NCBI RefSeq assembly: GCF_002954225.1
Contig: NZ_PPTH01000018.1
Span: forward strand, 186,001 to 250,000
Source: Arthrobacter ruber
Lineage (GTDB): Bacteria > Actinomycetota > Actinomycetes > Actinomycetales > Micrococcaceae
DNA: 64,000 nt
Direction: 5' to 3'
The notes beneath the pieces are model-generated. The model did not search any database, was not told the DNA's origin, and saw only the letters and a list, made by a program, of their open reading frames with translations. Positions 26,331 to 35,211 of the stretch are shown here, piece by piece (position 1 is the stretch's first letter; each line of letters begins with the position of its first letter). The translations under genes were made by a program, and so were the position numbers.

Positions 26331-26344
26331 GGTAAACGCTTTCC
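26331..26344 (+). promoter_or_regulatory. LacI-type operator before the Gfo-DUF993-isomerase operon
   Basis: GGTAAACGCTTTCC matches the consensus shared with the sites at 10242, 14580 and 22599, and covers the expected transcription start. Confidence 0.85.
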
Positions 26345-26378
26345 AATCGAGCGGTACCGCCGGAATCTAGGAGCATCA

Positions 26379-27566
26379 ATGTCGACGAAGACAATCGGGA
26401 TCATCATGAACGGCGTCTCCGGGCGCATGGGCTACCGGCAGCATCTGGTCCGTTCCATCCTCGCGATCCGCGACCAGGGCGGCGTGCTCCTCTCCGACGG
26501 GACCCGCGTGCAGGTCGAACCGATCCTGGTGGGCCGCAACGAGGCGAAGCTCGCCGAGCTCGCCGCGAAGCATGGGATCGAGCACTACTCCACCGACCTC
26601 GACAGCGTCCTGGCGGATCCGACCTGGGAGGTCTACGCCGACTTCCTGGTGACGAAGGCACGCTCCGCCGCCATCCGGAAGGCCATTGCCGCAGGCAAGG
26701 CCATCTACACCGAGAAGCCCACCGCCGAGACCGCGGCCGATGCCCTGGAGCTGGCGAACCTCGCCGAGGCGGCCGGGATCAAGAACGGCGTGGTGCACGA
26801 CAAGCTGTACCTCCCCGGCATGCAGAAGCTCAAGCGCCTCGTGGATTCCGGGTTCTTCGGCCGCATCCTCTCCGTGCGCGGCGAGTTCGGCTACTGGGTC
26901 TTCGAGGGTGACTGGCAGGACGCGCAGCGCCCCAGCTGGAACTACCGCGCGGAGGACGGCGGCGGGATCGTCGTCGACATGTTCCCGCACTGGAGCTACG
27001 TGCTGGAGAACCTCTTCGGCAGGGTCGAGTCCGTCTACGCGCGGGCCGTGACGCACATCGACGAGCGCGTCGACGAGCAGGGTCATCCTTACCGCGCGAC
27101 CGCCGACGACGCCGCCTACGCCGTCTTCGAGCTCGAGGGCGGCATCGTCGCACAGCTCAACTCGAGCTGGACGGTCCGTGTGAACCGCGACGAGCTCGTG
27201 CAGTTCCAGGTCGACGGCACCCACGGCTCCGCCGTCGTCGGGCTGTTCGGCTGCAAGATCCAGCCCCGCAACGCCACGCCCAAGCCTGTGTGGAACCCCG
27301 ACCTCGAGGACACCCACGACTACGACGGCGACTGGATGGACGTTCCCACCAACGAGGTGTTCGAGAACGGCTTCAAGACACAGTGGGAGGACTTCCTGCG
27401 CCACGTGCTCGAGGACGCGCCGCACCCGTACGACTTCCTCGCAGGTGCACGGGGCATGTACCTCGCGGAGCAGGGCCTCGAGAGCTCCCGCTCGGGGCGA
27501 CGCCTCGAGCTGGAGGACGTGCGCACCACCGTCCTCCCCCGCGAGGAGGCGGACTCGCTGGCATGA
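26379..27566 (+). CDS. Gfo/Idh/MocA dehydrogenase (DUF993 operon)
   Basis: A 395-residue oxidoreductase. It begins KTIGIIMNGVSGRMGYRQHLVRSI, an unusual glycine loop with N-G-V-S-G-R-M-G, and contains AIAAGKAIYTEKPTAE with the conserved Glu-Lys-Pro lysine. The second domain has GGGIVVDMFPHWSYVLENLFG, where the histidine takes the usual catalytic position. AGGAG lies six bases before ATG 26379. It is first of three translationally coupled genes. Oxidation of a sugar hydroxyl to a keto group is the family chemistry; the sugar is unknown. Confidence 0.88.
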   Translation: MSTKTIGIIMNGVSGRMGYRQHLVRSILAIRDQGGVLLSDGTRVQVEPILVGRNEAKLAELAAKHGIEHYSTDLDSVLADPTWEVYADFLVTKARSAAIRKAIAAGKAIYTEKPTAETAADALELANLAEAAGIKNGVVHDKLYLPGMQKLKRLVDSGFFGRILSVRGEFGYWVFEGDWQDAQRPSWNYRAEDGGGIVVDMFPHWSYVLENLFGRVESVYARAVTHIDERVDEQGHPYRATADDAAYAVFELEGGIVAQLNSSWTVRVNRDELVQFQVDGTHGSAVVGLFGCKIQPRNATPKPVWNPDLEDTHDYDGDWMDVPTNEVFENGFKTQWEDFLRHVLEDAPHPYDFLAGARGMYLAEQGLESSRSGRRLELEDVRTTVLPREEADSLA

Positions 27567-28717
27567 TCACCCTCGTCGATGCGGCGGGGGCCACCTCCGC
27601 CGTCGAACTCAACCCTGCACCGTCGTTCTCGAAGCCGGCCGTCCCGCTGGCCAGCCGGACGGTCTACGCTGCAGCGCATGTGGTCCCCCGCACCACGGCC
27701 GAGAACGTCCCCGGGGCGCCGGCCGACCTGGACTGGGACGCGACCCTCGCCTTCCGCCACCACCTGTGGTCCTGGGGACTGGGCGTCGCTGATGCCATGG
27801 ACACCGCGCAGCGGAACATGGGACTCGACGCCTCCGCGACGCGCGAGCTGATCTCCCGCAGTGCTGCAGAAGCGCGGACCGTCGGAGGCGCCCTGGTGGC
27901 CGGCGTCAACACCGACCACGTCGGGGAGTCCGTCATCTCCCTCGACGCCGTCATCGATGCCTACAAGGAGCAGCTCCACTTCACCGAGGATGCGGGCGCG
28001 TCCGTGGTCCTGATGGCGAGCCGCCACCTCGCCCGCGCCGCACGGACGGCGGAGGACTACGAGCGTGTCTACTCGGAGGTCCTGGCCGCCGCCGGGGCAC
28101 CCGTGATCCTGCACTGGCTCGGCAGCGCCTTCGATCCCGAGCTGGGGACCTACTTCGGGGCCGCGGACACGGAGGTCGCATCCTCCACGCTCCTGAAGAT
28201 CATCGCCAACTCCCCCGACAAGGTGGCCGGCGTCAAGATGAGCCTGCTCGACGCCGACTCCGAGCGGTCCGTGCGCGCACGGCTCAACGAGCCCGCCCGC
28301 ATGTTCACGGGAGACGACTTCAACTACGTGTCCCTCATCGGTGGGGACTCCTCGGGCTATTCGGATGCCCTGCTCGGAGCCTTCGCAGCCCTCGGCCCGC
28401 ACGCCTCCGCCGCGGTCCAGGCCCTCGACGCCGGTGACGGCGAGGCCTACGAACGGATCCTCGGTCCGACCGAGGCGCTCTCACGCCAGATCTTCGCGGC
28501 ACCCACGTTCTACTACAAGACGGGTGTGGCGTTCCTCAGCTGGCTCAACGGCCACCAGGCCGGCTTCTCCATGGTGGGCGGGCTGCACGCCGCGCGCAGC
28601 CTGCCGCACCTGTCCGCGATCGTCCGCCTCGCCAATGCGTGCGGAGCCCTCGAACAGCCCGAGCTGGCCCGTGACCGATGGCACGCGCTGCTGGGCACCT
28701 GCGGGGTCACCCCGTGA
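27563..28717 (+). CDS. DUF993 family, dihydrodipicolinate-synthase-like
   Basis: A 384-residue protein predicted as a TIM barrel of the DUF993 group, related to dihydrodipicolinate synthase aldolases. Segments such as GVNTDHVGESVISLDAVIDAY, VVLMASRHLARAA, VILHWLGSAFDP and VAGVKMSLLDAD fit the barrel, with Lys of GVKMS at the place of the Schiff-base lysine of that superfamily. Its ATG overlaps the stop of the dehydrogenase and its own stop overlaps the next GTG. An aldolase or lyase step on the keto product is inferred. Confidence 0.82.
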   Translation: MITLVDAAGATSAVELNPAPSFSKPAVPLASRTVYAAAHVVPRTTAENVPGAPADLDWDATLAFRHHLWSWGLGVADAMDTAQRNMGLDASATRELISRSAAEARTVGGALVAGVNTDHVGESVISLDAVIDAYKEQLHFTEDAGASVVLMASRHLARAARTAEDYERVYSEVLAAAGAPVILHWLGSAFDPELGTYFGAADTEVASSTLLKIIANSPDKVAGVKMSLLDADSERSVRARLNEPARMFTGDDFNYVSLIGGDSSGYSDALLGAFAALGPHASAAVQALDAGDGEAYERILGPTEALSRQIFAAPTFYYKTGVAFLSWLNGHQAGFSMVGGLHAARSLPHLSAIVRLANACGALEQPELARDRWHALLGTCGVTP

Positions 28718-29604
28718 CGACGCCGGATCCACGGTTGTCCATCAACCAGGCCACGATCAAGTACGCGACGCTCGAGGAGGCGCTGAGGACGACGGCGGAC
28801 GCCGGCATCACCAGCATCGGCCTGTGGCGCGACTCCGTGCAGGCCGCCTCCCTCGTCGGGGCCGCACGGCTCCTCGCCGACTCAGGGCTCCGCTTCTCCA
28901 GCCTGTGTCGTGGCGGATTCTTCACCGTCCCCGAAGGCCGGGCTCGCAGGGCCGCGATGGACGACAACCGCAGGGCCATCGAGGAGACCGCCACCCTCGC
29001 GGCCGCGGGAGCCTCAGGCTCGGCGTCGGTCCTCGTGATGGTGGCAGGCGGCATCCCGCAGGGCTCGAAGGATCTCGTGGGCGCCCGCTCCATGGTGCAG
29101 GACGCCCTCGCCGAACTCGCGCCGGAGGCACAGGCGGCCGGAGTGACCCTGGCCCTCGAGCCGCTGCACCCCATGTACGCCTCGGACCGCGCCGTCATCT
29201 CGACACTGAAGCAGGCGCTCGACCTCGCCTCCCCCTTCCCCTCCTCGGTGGTGGGCGTCGTCGTCGACACGTTCCACGTGTGGTGGGATCCGGAACTGTC
29301 GGAGCAGATCGGCCGGGCCGGCCGGGAGGGCCGCATCGCGAGCTACCAGGTGTGCGACTGGGCGACGCCCCTTGCTGCGGACGTGCTGCTCTCGCGCCAC
29401 TACCCCGGGGACGGGGTCATCGACTTCCGCGCCATCACGGCCGCCGTGGAGGCCACCGGGTATGCCGGTGACATCGAGGTGGAGATCTTCAACCAGGAGA
29501 TCTGGGACACCGCGCCCGCCACCGCGATCGCGCGCACCATCGAGGGGTTCGAGGCGAACGTGGCAGCCCACCTCCGAGGTCCGGGCGCCGTCGTCGGCCG
29601 GTAG
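28714..29604 (+). CDS. Sugar phosphate isomerase/epimerase family (AP endonuclease 2 fold)
   Basis: A 296-residue TIM-barrel protein of the xylose-isomerase-like group. LALEPLHP, VVDTFHVWWDP, HYPGDGVIDF and IEVEIFNQEIWD supply the metal ligands Glu, Asp-His, and Glu found in the family. Starts at GTG, overlapping the DUF993 stop. In related clusters such proteins isomerise or split 3-keto sugars; here the exact reaction is open. Confidence 0.85.
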   Translation: MTTPDPRLSINQATIKYATLEEALRTTADAGITSIGLWRDSVQAASLVGAARLLADSGLRFSSLCRGGFFTVPEGRARRAAMDDNRRAIEETATLAAAGASGSASVLVMVAGGIPQGSKDLVGARSMVQDALAELAPEAQAAGVTLALEPLHPMYASDRAVISTLKQALDLASPFPSSVVGVVVDTFHVWWDPELSEQIGRAGREGRIASYQVCDWATPLAADVLLSRHYPGDGVIDFRAITAAVEATGYAGDIEVEIFNQEIWDTAPATAIARTIEGFEANVAAHLRGPGAVVGR

Positions 29605-29607
29605 CAT
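29602..29607 (+). promoter_or_regulatory. Leaderless -10 element overlapping the isomerase stop
   Basis: TAGCAT includes the TAG stop of the isomerase gene and lies six bases before ATG 29614, giving the next gene its own probable leaderless promoter. Confidence 0.45.
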
Positions 29608-29613
29608 CGGCGC

Positions 29614-30003
29614 ATGGAGTCTACAGAGGTGGTCCGCCGGTACTGGCAGTCGGTATGGAGCAGGGATTGGAACGCCGTGGGACATACGCTCGCCGAGGAC
29701 GTCGAGGTCTTCTGGCCCGTCACGCGCGAGATCATCCGCGGCAGGGACAACATGGTGGCGGTTAATTCCGAGCACCCGAACGGGTGGAGCATCGACGTCC
29801 TGAACGTGTACGACGCCGGGGACGTCGTCGTCTCGGAGGTCCAGGTCCCGCAGGAGGACGTCGGGATCTTCCGTGTCGTCTCGATCTGGACGGTGGACGA
29901 CGACGTCATCACCTCGGGCCGCGAGTACTGGACCCTGTACGGCGGGGAAGAGGGGCGCGACTGGCGACGCCGGTATGCGAGCGTCGGGGACCTGCCCTCC
30001 TGA
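29614..30003 (+). CDS. SnoaL-like / NTF2-fold protein
   Basis: A 129-residue single-domain protein of the NTF2-like superfamily: VVRRYWQSVWSRDWNAVGHTLAEDVEVFWPV, then IIRGRDNMVAVN and a terminal beta meander VVSIWTVDDDVITSGREYWTLY. Members include isomerases and binding proteins, so no reaction is claimed. It follows the DUF993 operon by ten bases but seems to have its own leaderless promoter. Confidence 0.72.
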   Translation: MESTEVVRRYWQSVWSRDWNAVGHTLAEDVEVFWPVTREIIRGRDNMVAVNSEHPNGWSIDVLNVYDAGDVVVSEVQVPQEDVGIFRVVSIWTVDDDVITSGREYWTLYGGEEGRDWRRRYASVGDLPS

Positions 30004-30103
30004 CTTCACGGGGACGGTGCTGGTCACAGCCCGGTCCGCACCATAAGCTAAGCATGCTGATGATGCGATCAGTGACCGTATCCCCAACCCTCAGGGAGGC
30101 ATG

Positions 30104-30997
30104 ATGAGCACGAAGGTCGAAGAAACCGTTGTAGTGAATCTTCCAGTGACGACCGTGTACAACCAGTGGACGCAGTTCGAGGAGTTCCCGCACTTCATGG
30201 GCGGGATCAAGCAGATCACCCAGCTCAGCGACGACCGGCTCGAATGGGTTGCCGAGATCGGCGGGATCCGCCGGCAGTGGGAGGCCAAGGTCCTAGAGCA
30301 GGTCCCTGACCGCAAGGTGTCCTGGGCCGCCACGGAGGGGGCGACCAACGCCGGCTCGGTGTCCTTCGAGGACCTGGGAGGCATCACGCGCGTCAACCTC
30401 GTCCTCGAGTACGAGCCGGAGGGCCTCGTCGAGAAGGTCGGCGACAAGCTGAACGTCGTCGAGAACCAGGCGAAGGCCGACCTCCAGAAGTTCAAGGAGT
30501 TCATCGAGTCCGAGAGCTACGCGACGGGCGCATGGCGCGGTTCCGTAGCGGGCACGGGCACCACGGGCACCCCCACCGCCGAGGACGCTGCGGAATCGCG
30601 CGGTGACAGCGGCAAGGCCGGCGTGTCGGGCAAGTTGGCCGCCGGAGTCGGAGTGGCAGCGGCGGCTGCCGTGGCCGGAGTGGCCGCAGCGGCTGTCAGC
30701 AAGAAGAACGAGTCGGACGAGACCGTAGACGCCGTAGAGACCGTGGACACCGTGGACACCGTGGACACCGTGGACACCGTGGACACCGTGGACACGGTGG
30801 ACACGGTGACCACGACGAACGCTGCGCCCCTCGTCCCCGAGAACACCCCGATCGTGGACGAGGTGGACGCCATCGACGTCGATCCCGTACCTGCCGTGGA
30901 CGGCGTCCCGGGAACGGGCGTCCCGTCCGAGAGTCAGGGCTTCGAGAACGACCCGTTGGTCGACGGTGACCCGACGGACCGCCGGGGCACTCTCTAG
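30104..30997 (+). CDS. SRPBCC-domain protein with repeat-rich C-terminal tail
   Basis: A 297-residue protein. Residues 1-145 form a SRPBCC (polyketide cyclase/dehydrase-like) lipid-binding fold: VEETVVVNLPVTTVYNQWTQFEEFPHFM, WVAEIGG, YEPEGLVEKVGDKL. A Gly/Ser linker leads to a hydrophobic Ala/Val segment (about 170-195, GKLAAGVGVAAAAAVAG) that could anchor in the membrane, then an acidic tail with seven TVD triplets and many Asp. GGGAGG (30093-30098) favours ATG 30104 over the adjacent ATG 30101. Similar proteins in actinobacteria are often stress-related, but no function is established. Confidence 0.78.
   Translation: MSTKVEETVVVNLPVTTVYNQWTQFEEFPHFMGGIKQITQLSDDRLEWVAEIGGIRRQWEAKVLEQVPDRKVSWAATEGATNAGSVSFEDLGGITRVNLVLEYEPEGLVEKVGDKLNVVENQAKADLQKFKEFIESESYATGAWRGSVAGTGTTGTPTAEDAAESRGDSGKAGVSGKLAAGVGVAAAAAVAGVAAAAVSKKNESDETVDAVETVDTVDTVDTVDTVDTVDTVDTVTTTNAAPLVPENTPIVDEVDAIDVDPVPAVDGVPGTGVPSESQGFENDPLVDGDPTDRRGTL
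30740..30811 (+). repeat. 9-bp tandem repeat encoding Thr-Val-Asp
   Basis: Six perfect copies of ACCGTGGAC (30740-30793) are followed by two variants. The unit is a multiple of three, so copy-number change keeps the frame and alters tail length. Confidence 0.92.
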
Positions 30998-31014
30998 GCA
31001 TCACATAGGTGATG

Positions 31015-31050
31015 CAGCGGGCCGGACTCCCTAGGGAGTCCGGCCCGCTG
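31015..31050. terminator. 36-bp perfect palindromic terminator
   Basis: Two perfect 18-base arms (CAGCGGGCCGGACTCCCT and its complement) meet without a loop, between the convergent SRPBCC and tsaD genes; either strand would fold into a very stable hairpin. Confidence 0.8.
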
Positions 31051-31202
31051 TCGTTCCGTCTCCAGGATCCCTGACACGTCCCCCGCCCCGAGCGCTCGAA
31101 GAGCTGGAGGGCTTGGCGACGGTCGAGCAGCCGGCGACCGCCATGCTCCCGCAAGCAGGACCGGACAGCGCGCCCGGCGCCGGTACCTGCGCTCGGCGGG
31201 AA

Positions 31203-32303
31203 CTAGGCCCTGCCGTCCTCACCGGACGCGAGCACGATCTCCGTGACGGGCAACGAGGGGTTCGTGCCGAAGGACACTCCGCTCGGGGCGCGACCCTCCA
31301 TAATGATCTGCGCGCCGAGCGCAGCGACCATGGCTCCGTTGTCGGTGCAGAGCGACGGCGCCGGGACCGTCAGGGTGATGCCCGCGGCTGTGCACCGTTC
31401 TCCGGTCAGTTCGCGGAGCCGGCGATTCGCGGCCACGCCTCCCCCGAGCAGGAGTTCGGTGATGCCGTGCTCCCGGCAGGCGAGCACGGCCTTCGAGGTG
31501 ATGATGTCCACCACCGCCTCCTGGAAGGAGGCCGCGATGTCCGCCACGGGCACCTCCATCCCCGCTGCCTCGTACTGCTCCACGCTGCGGGCGACGGCGG
31601 TCTTGAGACCGCTGAAGGACCAGTCGTACCGGTGCGGGCCCGGTTCCTCCGCCGTGCCCATGTACTTCGGCTGGGACAGGCCGCGGGGGAACCGGATGGC
31701 CTTCGGATTCCCCTCTCGCGCCAGCCGGTCGATGACGGGACCGCCCGGATAACCCAGGCCGAGGATGCGGGCCGTCTTGTCGTAGGCCTCGCCGGCGGCG
31801 TCGTCGATCGTGGATCCCAGCAGTTCGACGTCGCTCGCGATGTTCCCGATCCGCAGGATCTCGGTGTGCCCGCCGGACACCAGGAGCGCACCGAGGTTCG
31901 CGGGGAGCCCGTCGGCGAAGGTACCCCCGAGCATGCCGACCCCGACGTGCGCCACGAGATGGTTGATGGCGTACAGCGGCTTCCCCGTGGCGACGGCGAG
32001 GGCCTTGGCGGCCGATACCCCCACCATGAGCGCGCCCGACAGCCCCGGACCGGCCGTCACGGCGATCGCATCGATGTCCTCGAGTGTTACGCCGGCGTCG
32101 TCGAGGGCCGTGCGCAGGGTGGGCACGAAGGCCTCCAGGTGAGCGCGCGAGGCGATCTCGGGGATGACGCCGCCGAAGCGCACGTGCTCGTCCATCGAGG
32201 AGGACACGGTGTTGGTCAGCAGTTGCGTGCCGCGCACGATCCCGACACCGGTCTCGTCGCAGGAGGACTCGATGCCGAGCACCAGCGGTTCCCCGCGCAT
32301 CAT
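31203..32303 (-). CDS. tsaD: tRNA threonylcarbamoyladenosine biosynthesis protein TsaD
   Basis: A 366-residue ASKHA-fold protein that transfers threonylcarbamoyl to A37 of ANN-decoding tRNAs together with TsaB and Tsa[17 protein letters not shown] is the N-terminal signature, [10 protein letters not shown] carries the metal-binding histidines, and SGGHTEIL and [12 protein letters not shown] are conserved. GGAGG lies six bases before ATG 32303. The start overlaps the rimI stop. Last gene of alr-tsaE-tsaB-rimI-tsaD. Confidence 0.97.
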   Translation of the reverse strand: MMRGEPLVLGIESSCDETGVGIVRGTQLLTNTVSSSMDEHVRFGGVIPEIASRAHLEAFVPTLRTALDDAGVTLEDIDAIAVTAGPGLSGALMVGVSAAKALAVATGKPLYAINHLVAHVGVGMLGGTFADGLPANLGALLVSGGHTEILRIGNIASDVELLGSTIDDAAGEAYDKTARILGLGYPGGPVIDRLAREGNPKAIRFPRGLSQPKYMGTAEEPGPHRYDWSFSGLKTAVARSVEQYEAAGMEVPVADIAASFQEAVVDIITSKAVLACREHGITELLLGGGVAANRRLRELTGERCTAAGITLTVPAPSLCTDNGAMVAALGAQIIMEGRAPSGVSFGTNPSLPVTEIVLASGEDGRA

Positions 32304-32764
32304 CGTGTTCCTCCGTCCGCGGCCAGGACGAGTCGCATCACCCAGGCGTCCACGCCGTCGCGGTAGTACCTCTTCCGGGTGTGGATCTTGACGAAGCCGA
32401 ACCGCGAGTAGAGCTCTTGCGCTCGCGGGTTGTCCGCGCGCACCTCCAGCATCACGGTCTCCGCGCCGCGACGCCGTGCCTCGTCGAGCAGTTCGGTGAG
32501 CAGGGCGCGTCCGATCCCCTGTCCCTCGAAGCGCGGCAGCACGCCGATGGTCTGGATGTCCGCCGTCGTGTCGATGACCATGACACCGGCGTAGCCCACG
32601 GGGACGCCGTCCACCTCGGCCACGATGTACCGCCGCGTCTCGGGCTGGAAGAACTCGGTGTAGAACATGTCGAGCGGCCAGGCGTCGGTGGGGAACAGTT
32701 CGTCCTCCAGCCGCCCGATGGTCTCGATGTCCTCGAAGGTGAGGCTGCGCAGGGTGAAGCTCAC
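32300..32764 (-). CDS. rimI: Ribosomal protein S18-alanine N-acetyltransferase
   Basis: A 154-residue GNAT acetyltransferase. [19 protein letters not shown] is the acetyl-CoA loop, and [18 protein letters not shown] the C-terminal motif of RimI. The GTG start overlaps the tsaB stop and its own stop overlaps tsaD, so it is embedded in the t6A gene group, the usual place for rimI in actinobacteria. Confidence 0.92.
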   Translation of the reverse strand: MSFTLRSLTFEDIETIGRLEDELFPTDAWPLDMFYTEFFQPETRRYIVAEVDGVPVGYAGVMVIDTTADIQTIGVLPRFEGQGIGRALLTELLDEARRRGAETVMLEVRADNPRAQELYSRFGFVKIHTRKRYYRDGVDAWVMRLVLAADGGTR

Positions 32765-33435
32765 GCCGTCGCCCGCTTCCGTGGCCCTGGCACCTTGGCA
32801 TCGGATTCGCGCAGGTACAGCGGCGCGGTGTCGAGGAGCGGCTCGCCCGCGAGGAGGCGCAGCCGGGCGACGCGGGCGAGGGATGCCGCGTCGGGGTCCG
32901 ACGTCGTGAAGGCCGGGAGCCCGTCCAGGTCATCCGGGTACAGGCTCGCGGCGCGTCCCGCGAGGGGCTGATCCTTCGGCAGGCTCGCCGCGGTGCCGAC
33001 GTGCGGTCCGTCGAGGAGTTCGGGCAGTGCGTCCCCGGCTGCCCGGTAGGCGGCCCAGTAGACCTCCCCGCGGCGCGCATCGGTGCCGACGAGGAACGCG
33101 CTGCCGGCCTCGACGGCCTCGCCGGCGACGGCATCGAAGGCCAGGGCGTCCAGGCTCAGGACGCCGAACAGCGGGACGTCCCAGACGAAGCCGAGGGTCC
33201 GGGCCGTGACCAGTCCCGCGCGCAGCCCCGTGAAGGGACCGGGGCCGACGCCGGCGACGATACCGTCCAGGTCCGCCCCCGGAACGCCCGCATCCGCGAG
33301 GATGCCCTGCACCGCGGGAGCGAGGACCTCGGCGTGGGAGCGGGTGTCCGCGCTGCCGAACCGGCCGACGACGACGTCGTCACGCAGGAGCGCGACGGTG
33401 GCCGCGGCGGAGGTGTCGAGGGCGAGAAGGAGCAC
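32761..33435 (-). CDS. tsaB: tRNA threonylcarbamoyladenosine biosynthesis protein TsaB
   Basis: A 224-residue ASKHA-fold partner of Tsa[20 protein letters not shown] and [22 protein letters not shown] are the signature segments. It starts at GTG, nine bases after tsaE. Confidence 0.95.
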   Translation of the reverse strand: MLLLALDTSAAATVALLRDDVVVGRFGSADTRSHAEVLAPAVQGILADAGVPGADLDGIVAGVGPGPFTGLRAGLVTARTLGFVWDVPLFGVLSLDALAFDAVAGEAVEAGSAFLVGTDARRGEVYWAAYRAAGDALPELLDGPHVGTAASLPKDQPLAGRAASLYPDDLDGLPAFTTSDPDAASLARVARLRLLAGEPLLDTAPLYLRESDAKVPGPRKRATA

Positions 33436-33444
33436 CTGTCCAGC

Positions 33445-33990
33445 CTAGTCGAGCAGGAGCGGGGGTTGCCGGGCGTGCCAGCGCGGACCGAAGCCCGCGA
33501 GGGTGACGGTACGCACCTCGTCCTCGCCGTCGTCGTCGAACGCGGTGACCGGTCCGCCGGTCGCGGCGGTCTGCAGGACGCCGACCGGCCGGAGGATGTC
33601 CACGCGCAGCCAGCTGTCGCTGAGGTGCTCCACACGGCCTGCTCCCCATTCGACGACCGTGACGTTCGCTGCCATGCCGGCCTCGAGGTCGAGGTCGTCC
33701 ACGGCGGCCGCACCGTCCAGGCGGTAGGCGTCGACGTGGACGAGGCCGGGCCCGCTGCCGCCGGCGGCATGCTGGCGGACGAGCACGAAGGTCGGCGAGA
33801 TGATGCGGTCCGTGACGCCGAGACCACGCCCGAGCCCCTGCGTGAACGTCGTCTTGCCGGCACCCAGCTCACCGGACAGGACCAGCAGGTCCGCCGCGCG
33901 CAGGTGGGGGGCCAGAGCGGCGGCGAGGGCCTGCAGCTCGGCGGCCGATCCGACCTCGTGCACCACCGTCCACTCAGGCAGGACGGTCAT
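33445..33990 (-). CDS. tsaE: tRNA threonylcarbamoyladenosine biosynthesis ATPase TsaE
   Basis: A 181-residue P-loop ATPase with Walker A GELGAGKTTFTQG, and SPTFVLVRQH and HVDAYRL typical of TsaE. It has a longer C-terminal half than E. coli TsaE. AGGAGG six bases before ATG 33990 sets the start, overlapping the end of alr by 17 bases. Confidence 0.95.
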   Translation of the reverse strand: MTVLPEWTVVHEVGSAAELQALAAALAPHLRAADLLVLSGELGAGKTTFTQGLGRGLGVTDRIISPTFVLVRQHAAGGSGPGLVHVDAYRLDGAAAVDDLDLEAGMAANVTVVEWGAGRVEHLSDSWLRVDILRPVGVLQTAATGGPVTAFDDDGEDEVRTVTLAGFGPRWHARQPPLLLD

Positions 33991-35146
33991 CACGCGCCTC
34001 CTGCGCTGCATCCACGTACACGCGTTCCACGCGGCCGCTGATCCGGGTGACCACCTCGTAGTTGATCGTCTGGGCCGCTGCCGCCCAGTCCTCCACAGGG
34101 GGTGCATCGGTGCCGCCGAAGAGCACCGCGCGCTTGCCGAGCGGGCTCTCCGGTGAGCCGACGAGGCCCGTGGTGCCGAAGTCGATGACGAGCTGGTCCA
34201 TCGCGATGCGCCCCACCACCGGGTAGATGCGGCCCCCGACGAGGACAGGCGCTCCGGTGGCGATGCGCGGCACTCCGTCGCCGTAGCCGACGGGGATGAG
34301 TCCGAGCGTGGTGGGCTTCTGCGTGCGGTAGGCGTAGCCGTAGGAGACGCCCTGTCCGGCGGGCACCTCCTTGCAGTTCGACACGGTGGTGCTGAAGGTC
34401 ATGACGGGCCGCAGGCCGAGGTCGGCGGAGCCCTGGTCGGAGAAGGGCGAGAGGCCGTAGATGCCGAGGCCCACGCGTACGAGGTCGAAGTGGCAGTCGG
34501 GCCGCGAGAACGTGGCAGGGGTGTTGGCGAGGTGCCGGACCTCGACGTCGATCCCGGCGTTCTCCGCGGCGGCGACGGCCTCGCGGAACGCCTGCACCTG
34601 CAGGTCGGTCTCGGGCCGTGCGGGCTCGTCCGCGACCGCGAGGTGGGAGAAGATCCCGACGACGCGGATCAGCCCCTCCTCCTGGTGGGCGACGGCACGG
34701 CTGAGCAGCGAGTCCCACTGCTCCGGTGGACACCCGTTCCGGCCGAGGCCGGTGTCGATCTTCAGGTGCACGATGGCGGGGCGCTCCAGTTCGCGGGCCG
34801 CCGCGACCACGTGGTCGAGTTCCCACCCGGAGATCCCGAGGTCCAGTCCGTGCTCGACGCCGGCGGTGAAGTCGGTGCCCGCGGTGTGCAGCCACGCGAG
34901 GATGGGAGCCTCGATGCCCGCTTTCCGCAGGGCGACGCCCTCGGCGATGTGGGCGACGCCGAGCCAGGCGGCTCCCGCCTCCAGCGCGGCCCGGGCCACG
35001 GGGACGGCGCCGTGGCCGTAGGCGTCGGCCTTCACCACGGCCATGACCCGGGCGGGGTGCGCGACGTCGCGCAGGTGCCGGATGTTGTGCCGCAGGGCGT
35101 CGAGGTCGATCTCTGCAGCGCGTTCGGAGGAAGTCACCCGTCCCAT
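33974..35146 (-). CDS. alr: Alanine racemase
   Basis: A 390-residue PLP enzyme that makes D-alanine for peptidoglycan. The PLP lysine is Lys39 in VVKADAYGHGA; the second catalytic base is the Tyr in GQGVSYGYAYRT; the C-terminal RIAMDQLVIDFG motif is present. ATG 35146 lacks a Shine-Dalgarno site but is preceded by CAAGCT at leaderless spacing. Heads the minus-strand alr-tsaE-tsaB-rimI-tsaD operon. Confidence 0.95.
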   Translation of the reverse strand: MGRVTSSERAAEIDLDALRHNIRHLRDVAHPARVMAVVKADAYGHGAVPVARAALEAGAAWLGVAHIAEGVALRKAGIEAPILAWLHTAGTDFTAGVEHGLDLGISGWELDHVVAAARELERPAIVHLKIDTGLGRNGCPPEQWDSLLSRAVAHQEEGLIRVVGIFSHLAVADEPARPETDLQVQAFREAVAAAENAGIDVEVRHLANTPATFSRPDCHFDLVRVGLGIYGLSPFSDQGSADLGLRPVMTFSTTVSNCKEVPAGQGVSYGYAYRTQKPTTLGLIPVGYGDGVPRIATGAPVLVGGRIYPVVGRIAMDQLVIDFGTTGLVGSPESPLGKRAVLFGGTDAPPVEDWAAAAQTINYEVVTRISGRVERVYVDAAQEARDDRPA

Positions 35147-35211
35147 TCTGCCAGCTTGGTCGCCGTCATCATCGCTTGCCTGTGCCCGGGGAAGGGGGAA
35201 CAATCGAAGCC

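Noticed and set aside
30517..30873. Minus-strand Ser/Thr/Val-rich frame opposite the SRPBCC tail.
   Set aside because: It is the complement of the repeat tract in the real gene and has no start signal.
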